In this document: positions 8,092 to 15,161 of the stretch, piece after piece
How positions within the stretch are numbered: position 1 is the stretch's first letter
How the letters are laid out: each line of letters begins with the position of its first letter
IMG/VR virus record: IMGVR_UViG_3300033978_000174
Span: 1 to 33,248 of that record
Length of the DNA: 33,248 bases
From: a virus
Direction: 5' to 3' (one strand)
Program-made: the position numbers and the translations under genes
Notes under the pieces: model-generated
Seen by the model: only the letters and a program-made list of their open reading frames with translations
Database searches by the model: none
Told to the model about the DNA's origin: nothing

Positions 8092-8946
8092 GTGACACTG
8101 ACAGTCAGCGAGCTATGGGACGCCTTCCTTGCGGAGCGTTCTATTTCGCTGTGCCCAACCAGCCTGACGTCTGATTACCGTCAAGTCACCAAGTGGCTCA
8201 AGCGCTGCCCAGTGCAGGATATTGAGCAGGCACGGCAGGTGGTGATCTGGGTGTTGGGGCAAACCCCAGTGCTCACGTCTCGCCGCGTGGCGATGTACAC
8301 CAAAAGCATGTACAAGTGGGCAGCGCAGGAAGACGTCGCGTATCTGGCACGCAATCCGCTGGCAAGTTTCAAGATGCCAAAGGCGCCGCAGCGGGACATT
8401 GACATCATCGTCATCCCGCGCAATGAGGTTGGATTGGTGCTAGCTGCTTTGGCCGCGAAGTACACCTATTGCAGCGCTGACTGGTCGGCTTACACCGAGT
8501 TCATGCTGCAGACCGCCATGCGCACTGGTGAGGTGCGAGCCCTTAAGTGGTCAGACATCAAAGATGGCAAGATTCTTGTTCACAGCAATTGGACCCTGAC
8601 GCACGGTTACAAAGACAGCACCAAAACCAACAAAAGGCGATGGGTGCCGCTCAACCGCAAATGCCAAGCAATCCTTGACCAGTTACCGCAGGACGGCGAG
8701 TTTATCTTCCCCTGGGACCGGCTTGCATTTCAGAGCTACTTCAGGAAAAAGCTGCAGCCGCTTCATGCTGCTGGCCTGATCTCCTATGCTTACCGTCCAT
8801 ACGACTGTCGGCATACGGCAATCAGCCGTTGGATCGAAGCTGGCATCCCGGTGCCGCAGGTTGCAAACTGGGCGGGCAATACGGCTGAGGTGATCTTTAA
8901 GCACTACTGCAACACGACTCAGGAATACGAAGTTCCTGAGCTTTGA
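8092..8946 (+). CDS. int: Tyrosine recombinase / phage integrase
   Basis: About 284 residues from the GTG at 8092 (the frame is open to an ATG at 8002, giving 314, but that would overlap the previous ORF by 70 bases). An N-terminal SAM-like DNA-binding region (VSELWDAFLAERS...) is followed by the catalytic domain. The first Arg is in TAMRTGEVRALKW, the beta-hairpin Lys in KTNKRRWVPLN, the box II Arg in YDCRHTAISRW and the nucleophile Tyr in IFKHYCN. In box II the usual first His is Tyr, and the third box residue is Asn (NWAGN), so the active site is slightly atypical. The protein would integrate and, with an excision factor, excise the phage genome, so the phage is temperate. Confidence 0.88.
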   Translation: MTLTVSELWDAFLAERSISLCPTSLTSDYRQVTKWLKRCPVQDIEQARQVVIWVLGQTPVLTSRRVAMYTKSMYKWAAQEDVAYLARNPLASFKMPKAPQRDIDIIVIPRNEVGLVLAALAAKYTYCSADWSAYTEFMLQTAMRTGEVRALKWSDIKDGKILVHSNWTLTHGYKDSTKTNKRRWVPLNRKCQAILDQLPQDGEFIFPWDRLAFQSYFRKKLQPLHAAGLISYAYRPYDCRHTAISRWIEAGIPVPQVANWAGNTAEVIFKHYCNTTQEYEVPEL

Positions 8947-8974
8947 CTTACACTGCTGCTACTGACCACCAATC

Positions 8975-9304
8975 ATGAGCATCACCTACAACTGGGCCAT
9001 CGCCAACCTAGAACGCGAGGTTTCGGACGGTTACGTCTTTACCGCTCACTGGACGGTGGTGGGCATCTCTGATGACGTTGACCCCGAAGGCAATCCCTAC
9101 AACTCCGGCGCCTATGGCTCGATAGGTCTGGAGCGCCCTGAGAGCAGCATGATCCCGTTTGATGAGCTGACGCAGGAGCAAGTGGTTGGCTGGGTCAAGG
9201 ACAAGTTTGGCCCCGATAAGGTCACCGAGATCGAGGAAGCGCTCGCCGCACGGATCGTAGACCAGCAGTTTCCGACCGTTGAAGCTGGCGTCCCGTGGCA
9301 GTAA
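8975..9304 (+). CDS. Conserved cyanophage-type protein (DUF7936-like)
   Basis: A 109-residue acidic protein starting MSITYNWAIANLER and containing VFTAHWTVVG, a pattern I associate with DUF7936 proteins of cyanophages. A helical C-terminal part (LTQEQVVGWVKDKFG) follows. The function is unknown. It starts 28 bases after the integrase stop and its 3' end overlaps the next small gene by 10 bases. The family name is from memory and should be checked by a profile search. Confidence 0.75.
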   Translation: MSITYNWAIANLEREVSDGYVFTAHWTVVGISDDVDPEGNPYNSGAYGSIGLERPESSMIPFDELTQEQVVGWVKDKFGPDKVTEIEEALAARIVDQQFPTVEAGVPWQ

Positions 9305-9432
9305 AAGCAAAGGCTGGTCTAAGCGGCACCGTCCGCAAGGATCCTGTCCCCAAGACAACCAGCCAAGGGCAAGGGCAGCGCTCCAGGCCGCGACGCCGTG
9401 GCCGCAAAAAGCTGCGCGGGCAGGGTCGCTAA
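9295..9432 (+). CDS. Small highly basic protein (45 aa)
   Basis: A GTG at 9295 opens 45 codons ending TAA at 9432, overlapping the preceding gene by 10 bases. The peptide begins VAVKAKAGLSGTVRK and finishes with a dense Arg/Lys tail (RPRRRGRKKLRGQGR). About one third of the residues are basic, so nucleic-acid or membrane binding is likely. Similar very short basic proteins occur next to DUF7936-like genes in cyanophages as far as I recall. Confidence 0.6.
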   Translation: MAVKAKAGLSGTVRKDPVPKTTSQGQGQRSRPRRRGRKKLRGQGR

Positions 9433-9441
9433 ACTGATTAC

Positions 9442-9690
9442 ATGATCGAGGTCATCGCTGCTATTGCTGGAGCGTCGATCTCCGTTGCCGCGATGGGCGC
9501 GATGGGCTTTAGCCGTCGCAACGATGAAGCACGCGAAGCTGTAATCAGACTGACCGCTGCCGTAGAGCATATTGCCACACAGCTAGAGGTGCTGCATACG
9601 GACATCAAGGAAGACCGCAAGGAAACTTTTTCACGTCTTAATGGCGTTGAGCAGCGCGTGACTATGCTTGAGGCACGGCCTACACGCTAA
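9442..9690 (+). CDS. Small membrane protein with coiled coil, probable lysis accessory
   Basis: 82 residues. Residues 2-22 form a hydrophobic helix (IEVIAAIAGASISVAAMGAMG), followed by a basic patch (SRRN) and a long charged helix with heptad-like spacing (AVIRLTAAVEHIATQLEVL... RLNGVEQRVTML). The layout resembles XhlA-type hemolysin/holin accessory proteins, and the gene sits three small ORFs before the endolysin. I infer a lysis-related or spanin-like role; the sequence does not prove it. The ATG lies 9 bases after the basic small gene. Confidence 0.7.
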   Translation: MIEVIAAIAGASISVAAMGAMGFSRRNDEAREAVIRLTAAVEHIATQLEVLHTDIKEDRKETFSRLNGVEQRVTMLEARPTR

Positions 9691-9694
9691 CCCC

Positions 9695-9835
9695 GTGGAC
9701 TTCCTTTCTCATCCCGCCTTCTGGATCATCGTCGCTGCTGCTAGCGAGCTGATCGCCATTAGCCCACTGAAAAGCAACAGCATTGTGCAGCTGGTGTTTC
9801 AGGTACTGAACCTGTTGAAGGCAAAAAAGCGCTGA
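9695..9835 (+). CDS. Small membrane protein, candidate holin (46 aa)
   Basis: A GTG at 9695, four bases after the previous stop, opens 46 codons. The protein starts VDFLSHPAFWIIVAAASELI, has a hydrophobic segment to about residue 24, a short polar turn (SPLKSNSI), a second hydrophobic stretch (VQLVFQVLNLL) and a basic tail KAKKR. Two hydrophobic segments with a positively charged C-terminus next to an endolysin is the usual look of a small class II holin. The function is inferred from position and topology only. Confidence 0.65.
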   Translation: MDFLSHPAFWIIVAAASELIAISPLKSNSIVQLVFQVLNLLKAKKR

Positions 9836-10035
9836 CCTCGTTCGCTATTCGCAAACAGCGATTCGAGGCCCAGTTGCCGGCCAAACTAGACCAAGCCGAA
9901 GCGGACTGGCACGCAGCGCAGCCCGTAGGCCCTGAGCCGGTGATTACGCATCATCCAGTAGACGACACACTGCAAACCGGAGATAGCCGCCTGCTTGGCG
10001 GTGCAATGGAGATCAAGTCACCATGGTCAAGCTGA
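9832..10035 (+). CDS. Possible 67-residue ORF with CTG start, overlapping holin and endolysin
   Basis: The frame beginning with CTG at 9832 (inside the holin-candidate stop, as CTGA) stays open for 67 codons and ends at 10035, 12 bases into the endolysin gene. No ATG, GTG or TTG start is available between the last upstream positions I checked and 9832. The product begins LTSFAIRKQRFEAQLPAKLD and is polar with no membrane helix. It fills an otherwise empty 187-base gap in a tightly packed region, which is the main reason to believe it. A CTG start is rare, so confidence is limited. Confidence 0.4.
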   Translation: MTSFAIRKQRFEAQLPAKLDQAEADWHAAQPVGPEPVITHHPVDDTLQTGDSRLLGGAMEIKSPWSS

Positions 10036-11081
10036 GCGACCTGTTCCGGTACTACAAGCACGGCACGCCACATCAGATGGCGGCCATCTCTGAATTGGAA
10101 GCAGAACTGTTAAAGGTAGCGCCTGCAATCTTGAATAGGGACCAAGCCTGGTACAAAACCTGGCAGCAAGGCGGCAAGCTGCATAATTATGGGCCAGCGA
10201 TAAAGCTGATAAAAGAGTTTGAGGGCTGCCACCTAAGCGCTTACCCTGATCCGCTTAGCGGCGGCGACCCGTGGACCATTGGCTATGGCACCACTCGCTA
10301 CAGCGATGGCCGCAAGGTGCAACGCGGCGACAAGATTACAGTTATTGACGCCAGCAGCCTGCTTGAACTTGAGGTAGACCGCATTGCCGCCAAGCTGCGT
10401 GCCACGGTGCCGTTTTGGAATGCCATGAGCGGCAACCAGCAATGTGCGCTGATTAGCTTTGCCTACAACCTGGGCAGCGGGTTCTACGGATCCGAAGGAT
10501 TCGAGACGATCAGCAAGCGGCTGAAGGACAAGGACTGGGCCGCGGTGCCCGAGGCGCTGCTGCTGTACCGCAACCCCGGCACCAACGTCGAGGCTGGTTT
10601 GCTACGTCGCCGGCAGGCAGAAGGCAGGCTGTGGGTTGGCGATCAGCAGCAGGGAGCAGCCAAGCTGACGCCTAGCAGTCCGTTCAGCGCACGGATCACG
10701 CCGCACATCCGAATCGGTGAGTTTGCGCTAGACCAAGAGGCACGGCGCTTCGATCACCAGTACCAAGTAGATACCGCAGCTGAGCTGGCAGCGTTCCTAG
10801 AACGCGCTCGTGGTGCATTTGGCAACAAGCCGCTCATCATCACGTCGGGTTACAGACCAGCAGCCATCAATCGGCAGGTAGGTGGTGCCAGCGGCAGCGA
10901 GCACCTATTTAATGCGCCTGGCGTGGGTGCAGTTGACTGGTATATCAACGGCGTGGACATCTACAAGCTGCAGGACTGGTGCGTCAAGCATTGGCCATGC
11001 AGCACTGGACTAGGCGCACCCAAGGGCTTTATCCACACCGGCATCCGCCAAGGCAGGCCGCGTCTCACTTGGCCTTATTAG
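10023..11081 (+). CDS. Bifunctional endolysin: GH24 lysozyme plus M15A-type peptidase
   Basis: 352 residues with two wall-degrading domains. Residues about 58-200 are a GH24 phage lysozyme: catalytic Glu67 in EFEGCHLSAY, then DPWTIGYGTT and FAYNLGSG. Residues about 225-352 resemble an M15A D-Ala-D-Ala peptidase: SGYRPAAINRQVGG, then His294 (SEHLF), Asp305 (GAVDWY) and His338 (FIHTGIR) as zinc ligands. The spacing between His294 and Asp305 is longer than the usual SxHxxGxAxD because of a small insertion (NAPGV). The first 55 residues are a separate helical segment. GGAG about nine bases before the ATG supports the start. No signal peptide is visible, so export would need the holin. Confidence 0.88.
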   Translation: MVKLSDLFRYYKHGTPHQMAAISELEAELLKVAPAILNRDQAWYKTWQQGGKLHNYGPAIKLIKEFEGCHLSAYPDPLSGGDPWTIGYGTTRYSDGRKVQRGDKITVIDASSLLELEVDRIAAKLRATVPFWNAMSGNQQCALISFAYNLGSGFYGSEGFETISKRLKDKDWAAVPEALLLYRNPGTNVEAGLLRRRQAEGRLWVGDQQQGAAKLTPSSPFSARITPHIRIGEFALDQEARRFDHQYQVDTAAELAAFLERARGAFGNKPLIITSGYRPAAINRQVGGASGSEHLFNAPGVGAVDWYINGVDIYKLQDWCVKHWPCSTGLGAPKGFIHTGIRQGRPRLTWPY

Positions 11082-11109
11082 ACTGCCTGTGTAAGCCGCT
11101 ACCAACGGC

Positions 11110-11961
11110 ATGGCGATCACGTCTACGCGAGTATCGCCAGAGCTTTTGGAGATACGGATACCGTACAACAGCACCAAGGAAGAAGCAACCTTTCTACTGC
11201 TGTCGGACATCCACCTAGACAACCCAAAGTGCAACCGCAAGCTGCTGCTGCAGCACCTGGATGAGTGCAAAGCAATTGGCGGCCATGCTTTGATGTTTGG
11301 CGACGTGCTTTGCCTGATGCAAGGCAAAAAGGATCGGCGCGGCAGCAAGGGCGACATCAGGCCAGAGCACCTTGGCGGCAACTACTTTGATCTGGTGTTC
11401 CGCGAGTCAGCCGACCTGCTCCGGCCATACGGTGACATGATCCTGATGATGGGCGACGGCAACCATGAGACTGCCGTGCTCAACAATCAAGAGATCGACC
11501 CGCTAGAGAACGTGGTGCGGCTCATGCGCAACGATGGCGCGGTCACCGAGCACATGGGCTACCAGGGCTTTGTGCGGTTTGCGTTCCGGCAGTCAGCCGG
11601 CCGTACACGCCGCTGCACATTGTTCTTCCACCACGGCGCATGGGGCGGCATCGTCACCAAAGGCACCATGGGTGGCGGCCGCTACGCGCAGATCGCACCT
11701 GATGCAGACATCATGCTTAACGGCCACAACCACGAGCGCAGCATTGTGGCACACCCGTGCTACCGCATCGCAGAAAACGGCAAGGCATGGATTGAGCAGC
11801 GCTGGCACTTGCAGACCGGCACCTATAAGCAGGAGTTTGGCGCTACTGGTGGCTGGGCGATTGAGCGCATCGTAATGCCTAAGTCACTTGGCGGGATATG
11901 GCTAACGCTGCGGCCACGAGAGCGCGGCGGCGTTGACATCTCCTGCAGGCCAACCGTATGA
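11110..11961 (+). CDS. Calcineurin-like metallophosphoesterase
   Basis: 283 residues with the full set of metal-binding blocks: DIHLD (block I), FGD (II), GDGNHE (III), FFHHG (IV) and GHNH (V). The family cleaves phosphodiester or phosphomonoester bonds with two metal ions. The substrate cannot be read from sequence; phage members have been linked to nucleic-acid or nucleotide processing. It lies 28 bases after the endolysin and overlaps the next small gene by 4 bases. It is not part of a recognisable SbcCD pair. Confidence 0.85.
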   Translation: MAITSTRVSPELLEIRIPYNSTKEEATFLLLSDIHLDNPKCNRKLLLQHLDECKAIGGHALMFGDVLCLMQGKKDRRGSKGDIRPEHLGGNYFDLVFRESADLLRPYGDMILMMGDGNHETAVLNNQEIDPLENVVRLMRNDGAVTEHMGYQGFVRFAFRQSAGRTRRCTLFFHHGAWGGIVTKGTMGGGRYAQIAPDADIMLNGHNHERSIVAHPCYRIAENGKAWIEQRWHLQTGTYKQEFGATGGWAIERIVMPKSLGGIWLTLRPRERGGVDISCRPTV

Positions 11962-12140
11962 GACAGTACGTCCTTGAGATTGAGTACACCATTGTGGTGG
12001 AATCTGAAGATGACGACCCGGAAGAGGTATCGGACAATTTCGTAGCGCGGCTCACTGAGCTAGCGCCGTCCAACGATCACGTCCTGGGCCTCACGGTTCA
12101 GGTGTTACCCATCCCGGAACTGCGTGGATCATTTGATTGA
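11958..12140 (+). CDS. Small acidic protein (60 aa)
   Basis: Starts ATG overlapping the phosphoesterase stop (ATGA). The product (MRQYVLEIEYTIVVESEDDD...) has a predicted beta strand followed by an Asp/Glu cluster and a helix, then a strand (HVLGLTVQVLPI). The pattern suggests a small alpha/beta fold. No family recognised. It overlaps the start of the HNH gene by 17 bases. Confidence 0.65.
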   Translation: MRQYVLEIEYTIVVESEDDDPEEVSDNFVARLTELAPSNDHVLGLTVQVLPIPELRGSFD

Positions 12141-12423
12141 TGGCTCTAACCTCGTATCAAAGCGCAGCGCAAAGCATCAATTTAGACAGCAAATCTTTGA
12201 AGCATGGGGCCATACATGCGCGTATTGCGGCGCCCCGGCTGACACGCTAGACCATGTGAAGCCACGCCACAAAGGCGGCGCTACTGTTGCTTGCAATCTT
12301 GTACCGGCGTGCAAGAATTGCAACCGTAAGAAAGGTAGCGAGGAATGGCGCGAATGGTTTAGCCGTCAAGATTCGTGGTCTGTTGATCGCGTTCTAAAGA
12401 TTCAGGATTGGTTGGTTGATTAA
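12124..12423 (+). CDS. HNH endonuclease
   Basis: 99 residues from the GTG at 12124 (TTG at 12133 is the alternative). The HNH core is complete: Cys32-x-x-Cys35, then Asp43-His44 with His49 (LDHVKPRHKGG), Asn58 (CNLVPAC) and Cys63-x-x-Cys66-Asn67 (CKNCNRKKG). The two CxxC pairs hold a structural zinc; the DH pair and Asn form the beta-beta-alpha-metal active site. It may be a nicking or homing enzyme. It is the last gene of the rightward block and converges with the sigma-factor gene, overlapping it by 4 bases. Confidence 0.85.
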   Translation: MDHLIDGSNLVSKRSAKHQFRQQIFEAWGHTCAYCGAPADTLDHVKPRHKGGATVACNLVPACKNCNRKKGSEEWREWFSRQDSWSVDRVLKIQDWLVD

Positions 12424-13415
12424 GCATCTGATGGTAAAAAATCAGTGCTTGCCACTGCTGCCTGTGCTCTCGGCACATACCGTTGAAGCAAACCCTCCAT
12501 ACATCCTGATAGCGGCTGATTGTTGGTTTCGACATGGCCAAGCGGGGTATTGCTTAATGGGTTGCTCATCAGCATACGAAGGCGGCTAATGCCACGACGC
12601 TCTAAGTTTTGCAGCTTGGTGCGGCTGACGCCTGTTTGCTGTTCAAGTTGCGCCCAGGTGACAGGCCGCGCAAGGTTTCTGGCATGGATTACCTGTTTGG
12701 TCAACGGGTCTAAGTATTTGTTAAAACAATCCATCAATTCGCGTATCTCTTGTCGTGTTTCTATCAGGTCATTGTCGTAGTTAGGATCAGCAATGTTGTC
12801 ACCGATGCATGTTGTCTCGGTGTCAGCAACTCGCTGGTCCAGGCTTGTCACTTTATAGGTTTGCTTTAACAGGTATGACAGCTCTTCTACGTCCATATCC
12901 AGTGCGCTAGAGATTTCGCTCATGGTTGGCTGTCTGCCGATCTTATGGCTTAGATCCTGCATGGTGCGGTTTATCTTGTACAGCATCTCATGCAAACTGG
13001 TTGGCAGGCGAATTATGGAGTCATGCTGGATCAATGCCCGCGTAATGCCTTGCCTGATCCACCAATAGGCATAAGTTGAAAACTTGTAACCGCGTGACGG
13101 GTCGAATAGCTCAACCGCACGCGCAAGGCCGATATTGCCCTCTTGGATCAAGTCCATCAACTCAAGCGTCTTATTGCTGCGCTTGTCGTACTTGCGGGCT
13201 ACATGGACTACAAGCTGCAGGTTGGACTTAATAAACCGTTGCCTAGCGCGTTCACCGCTTCGCAACTCGCGTTGCTCATCACGGGTTAGCTCCCTGTCGC
13301 ATTGTCTTAATTCTTGCCATCTAATGACACGCCTGCCGAGTTGTATCTCTTGTTGCGGTGTCAGTAGTGGATATTTGGCGATACTGTTGAGGTAGTCTTT
13401 GATGCTGTCGGCCAT
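12420..13415 (-). CDS. RNA polymerase sigma-70 factor, group-2-like
   Basis: 331 residues. Region 1.2 is at 4-35 (IKDYLNSIAKYPLLTPQQE), region 2 at 55-135 (FIKSNLQLVVHVARKY, DLIQEGNIGLARAVELFD, FSTYAYWWIRQGITRAL), region 3 at 136-205 and region 4 at 225-282. Region 4.2 (TWAQLEQQTGVSRTKLQNLE) is recognisable but departs from the usual primary-sigma sequence, so -35 recognition may differ. A 45-residue tail follows. The factor would redirect host RNA polymerase. Cyanobacteria carry many group 2 sigma factors, so capture from a host is the likely origin. It lies on the same strand as the recombination operon, after dCTP deaminase, with a small opposite gene between. Confidence 0.92.
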   Translation of the reverse strand: MADSIKDYLNSIAKYPLLTPQQEIQLGRRVIRWQELRQCDRELTRDEQRELRSGERARQRFIKSNLQLVVHVARKYDKRSNKTLELMDLIQEGNIGLARAVELFDPSRGYKFSTYAYWWIRQGITRALIQHDSIIRLPTSLHEMLYKINRTMQDLSHKIGRQPTMSEISSALDMDVEELSYLLKQTYKVTSLDQRVADTETTCIGDNIADPNYDNDLIETRQEIRELMDCFNKYLDPLTKQVIHARNLARPVTWAQLEQQTGVSRTKLQNLERRGISRLRMLMSNPLSNTPLGHVETNNQPLSGCMEGLLQRYVPRAQAAVASTDFLPSDA

Positions 13416-13416
13416 G

Positions 13417-13659
13417 ATGAATCCATTAGTTCACACAATGGAAGCACAGTTCCACGGCGCTGCCAACGCTAACATGTTGCGCCAGCTACATGCAGCAAAA
13501 GATTGGAATGCGTTACTTGAGTACAGCTTGCTACTGGCTGAGCAGGAGGCCAGCCAACGCTCGCAGATTAAGTGGTTAGCTGCCGAGGCGATGCGCTCAT
13601 GCAGCATCGAGCCTTGGCATTTGGCTGCGGCTCAGGAACTGCTTGGAGGCAGCCACTAG
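13417..13659 (+). CDS. Small helical protein in the sigma/dcd gap
   Basis: An 80-residue protein (MNPLVHTMEAQFHGAANANM..) that is almost entirely helical, with the segment MLRQLHAAKDWNALLEYSLL and AEQEASQRSQIKWLAAEAM. It resembles a small family I have seen in cyanobacteria and their phages, without known function. Several in-frame starts exist (TTG 13399, ATG 13402, 13414, 13417 and 13438). I chose 13417, which places the start just outside the divergent sigma gene. Its end overlaps the 3' end of dCTP deaminase on the other strand by 63 bases. Confidence 0.6.
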   Translation: MNPLVHTMEAQFHGAANANMLRQLHAAKDWNALLEYSLLLAEQEASQRSQIKWLAAEAMRSCSIEPWHLAAAQELLGGSH

Positions 13660-14151
13660 CTTGTCATTGTTGTAATGCCCAACCTGCGCATAGCTCAGGG
13701 CTGGCTGCTGGCTCATGCGAAAGAACACCATCTGACCAATCTTGAGCCCTGGATAGATCGGCAGCGGCTGCAGCTGACGGGCGTTTTTCAGCTCTAGCGT
13801 TAGCGTGCTGCCATTCCAGCCGGGATCGGCATAGCCGGCGTGAAGGTTCTCATAGCCCTCCCTAGCGCGGCTTGACTTCAGGAAAAACAGGCCGGCGATA
13901 TCTTCCGGCATGTAAAAGGTCTCGACCGTCTGGGCCAGCACAAACTGTCCAGGCACCAACTCGTATGGATGCTCCACGGTGTAACCGCTGATGTCAAGCG
14001 GAATCATCTGGTGCCCTTGGACCGATTCAAGCATGATCAGGTTGCCAAGCCGTAGGTCCAAGCTGGCTGGATTGATCAGCTCTGGGTCATGGCCCTGCAC
14101 CATCCCCTGAGTGACGATTAGGTCTTCGATTTCGGTGTCAGATAGGATCAT
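13597..14151 (-). CDS. dcd: dCTP deaminase (dUTPase superfamily)
   Basis: 184 residues. It turns dCTP into dUTP, feeding dTMP synthesis for phage replication. Family motifs are visible: INPASLDLRLGN near the start, the LKSSRAREGYENLHAGY segment with the conserved Ser-Arg pair, DPGWNG, and the catalytic-Glu block TLTLELKN, then PGLKIGQMVFFR. The start overlaps the zinc-ribbon gene by 14 bases. An alternative is a bifunctional dCTP deaminase/dUTPase, which cannot be excluded. Confidence 0.85.
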   Translation of the reverse strand: MILSDTEIEDLIVTQGMVQGHDPELINPASLDLRLGNLIMLESVQGHQMIPLDISGYTVEHPYELVPGQFVLAQTVETFYMPEDIAGLFFLKSSRAREGYENLHAGYADPGWNGSTLTLELKNARQLQPLPIYPGLKIGQMVFFRMSQQPALSYAQVGHYNNDKLVAASKQFLSRSQMPRLDAA

Positions 14152-14371
14152 TGATGTCGATAACGTGTTTACCAGTGCAGTGCTTAGATGCTGACCATTT
14201 CAGGTCATACTTTGAAACTTGAATTTCTGCCGGTTGCTTGGTGTACCAGCGGTGATTACACCCATCGCAGCGGCGACGCCTAACAATCGTACCGTCAGCC
14301 AATTGATTGGTCATAACGACATACGTCTGCTGGCATGAGCAGCTAGGGCATCGGACTTGAACTGCTGGCAC
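14138..14371 (-). CDS. Zinc-ribbon protein resembling the N-terminus of NrdR
   Basis: 77 residues with Cys8-x-x-Cys11 (and Cys13) and Cys35-x-x-Cys38. The segment GTIVRRRRCDGCNHRWYT closely follows the IRRRRxCxxCxxRFxT pattern of NrdR, the regulator of ribonucleotide reductase genes, but the ATP-cone domain is missing. It could bind DNA as a small regulator, or be an unrelated ribbon. It sits between dcd and an RHH gene and overlaps both. Confidence 0.7.
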   Translation of the reverse strand: MPAVQVRCPSCSCQQTYVVMTNQLADGTIVRRRRCDGCNHRWYTKQPAEIQVSKYDLKWSASKHCTGKHVIDINDPI

Positions 14372-14633
14372 GTCTAACTCGGCTCATAGCATCGGACCTG
14401 AATTGCTTGCATGTATCTTCTAAATCTTGGGCAAGGACGGCAGCCGAACGCAGCAGCGTTGTAAGCGTCACCGGCTTCATATCACGATCCGTCGCATAGC
14501 GAATGGCGTGCCTGAAGCCTTGACTGATGTTGCCGCCGCCAAGTTTGCGGGCAGCTTCAATCTCCTCGCGGCTCATGCGGATGTTCACCGTGTAGTTACG
14601 ACCGCGCTGCGTTGGTATGCGCGGGCTAGGCAT
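14343..14633 (-). CDS. Ribbon-helix-helix-like protein
   Basis: 96 residues. Residues 13-47 (YTVNIRMSREEIEAARKLGG then ISQGFRHAIRYA) match the strand-helix-helix layout of Arc/CopG-type DNA-binding proteins. The C-terminal half is helical with a Ser-rich end. It could regulate the leftward operon. It overlaps its upstream neighbour by 8 bases and its downstream one by 29. Confidence 0.6.
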   Translation of the reverse strand: MPSPRIPTQRGRNYTVNIRMSREEIEAARKLGGGNISQGFRHAIRYATDRDMKPVTLTTLLRSAAVLAQDLEDTCKQFRSDAMSRVRRASSSSPMP

Positions 14634-14883
14634 TGCCCTTTAGCTCGGCGGCGATGGCGAAGAGTTGCTGGCGAATGTCCACGACACCTCCCAACTCAAC
14701 GTCCCACGGTCGCTCTTCGATGAAGAGTCGCTCTTGTTCAGGCGGCACCACCTGATCCGCAGCAGCTCGCAGGGCGGCGGGGAGGGCGCCGTGCATCAAG
14801 TTTTCGGCTATGTGATCACCATGCAATGGGTACTTGCCGAAGGCATCCAGCACCGCCTGCGCGGCAGGGGAGAGGTTAGTCAT
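14626..14883 (-). CDS. Conserved helical protein (85 aa)
   Basis: Starts MTNLSPAAQAVLDAF and contains AALRAAADQVVPPEQERLF and IRQQLFAIAAEL. It resembles a short protein common in cyanobacterial prophages; function unknown. Its ATG overlaps the stop of the preceding 50-residue gene by 8 bases, so translation is probably coupled. Confidence 0.65.
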   Translation of the reverse strand: MTNLSPAAQAVLDAFGKYPLHGDHIAENLMHGALPAALRAAADQVVPPEQERLFIEERPWDVELGGVVDIRQQLFAIAAELKGNA

Positions 14884-15028
14884 CCAAAGCCTCCTCCATG
14901 TCGCGCTTTACCAAGTCAGCAATGCGCTGCTGGTACAGGCCGGTATAGGTTTCGCAGGTGCGGCCATAGTGGTGATACAACCACTCCAAGTAGTCCTGCC
15001 GTTGCTGGTCAGCTATTGGGTTGTTCAC
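14876..15028 (-). CDS. Small acidic protein (50 aa)
   Basis: A GTG start at 15028 gives 50 residues (VNNPIADQQRQDYLEWLYHH ... RIADLVKRDMEEALDD). It is rich in aromatic and acidic residues and probably folds as two helices. The start lies inside the end of the preceding gene and the stop lies inside the start of the next, the same tight packing as the rest of the operon. No family recognised. Confidence 0.6.
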   Translation of the reverse strand: MNNPIADQQRQDYLEWLYHHYGRTCETYTGLYQQRIADLVKRDMEEALDD

Positions 15029-15161
15029 TGATAAGCTCCATCAACTCAAGGACATGGGCCGCAAAGGCGGCATGGGTCATCACTGCATGGGTGCCAGGAG
15101 GGCGCCCGTAGGACGCCTCCCACCACTCCTTGAATGCAGCTTCAAGGCTGGTTTGGTTCAT
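15009..15161 (-). CDS. Small protein directly after SSB (50 aa)
   Basis: ATG at 15161 overlaps the SSB stop by one base (TGATG). The 50-residue product (MNQTSLEAAFKEWWEASYGR ... HVLELMELISEQPNS) is helical with a Trp-Trp pair and an FxxWW-type front. It overlaps the following GTG-started gene by 20 bases. Position suggests a DNA-metabolism accessory role; no domain recognised. Confidence 0.65.
   Translation of the reverse strand: MNQTSLEAAFKEWWEASYGRPPGTHAVMTHAAFAAHVLELMELISEQPNS

Noticed and set aside
11110-11961. Metallophosphoesterase as SbcD of an SbcCD pair
   Set aside because: No SbcC-like ATPase is present and the protein lacks the SbcD C-terminal region.
12520-13395. Plus-strand ORFs antisense to the sigma-factor gene
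   Set aside because: They are composition shadows of a gene with a clear sigma-70 sequence.
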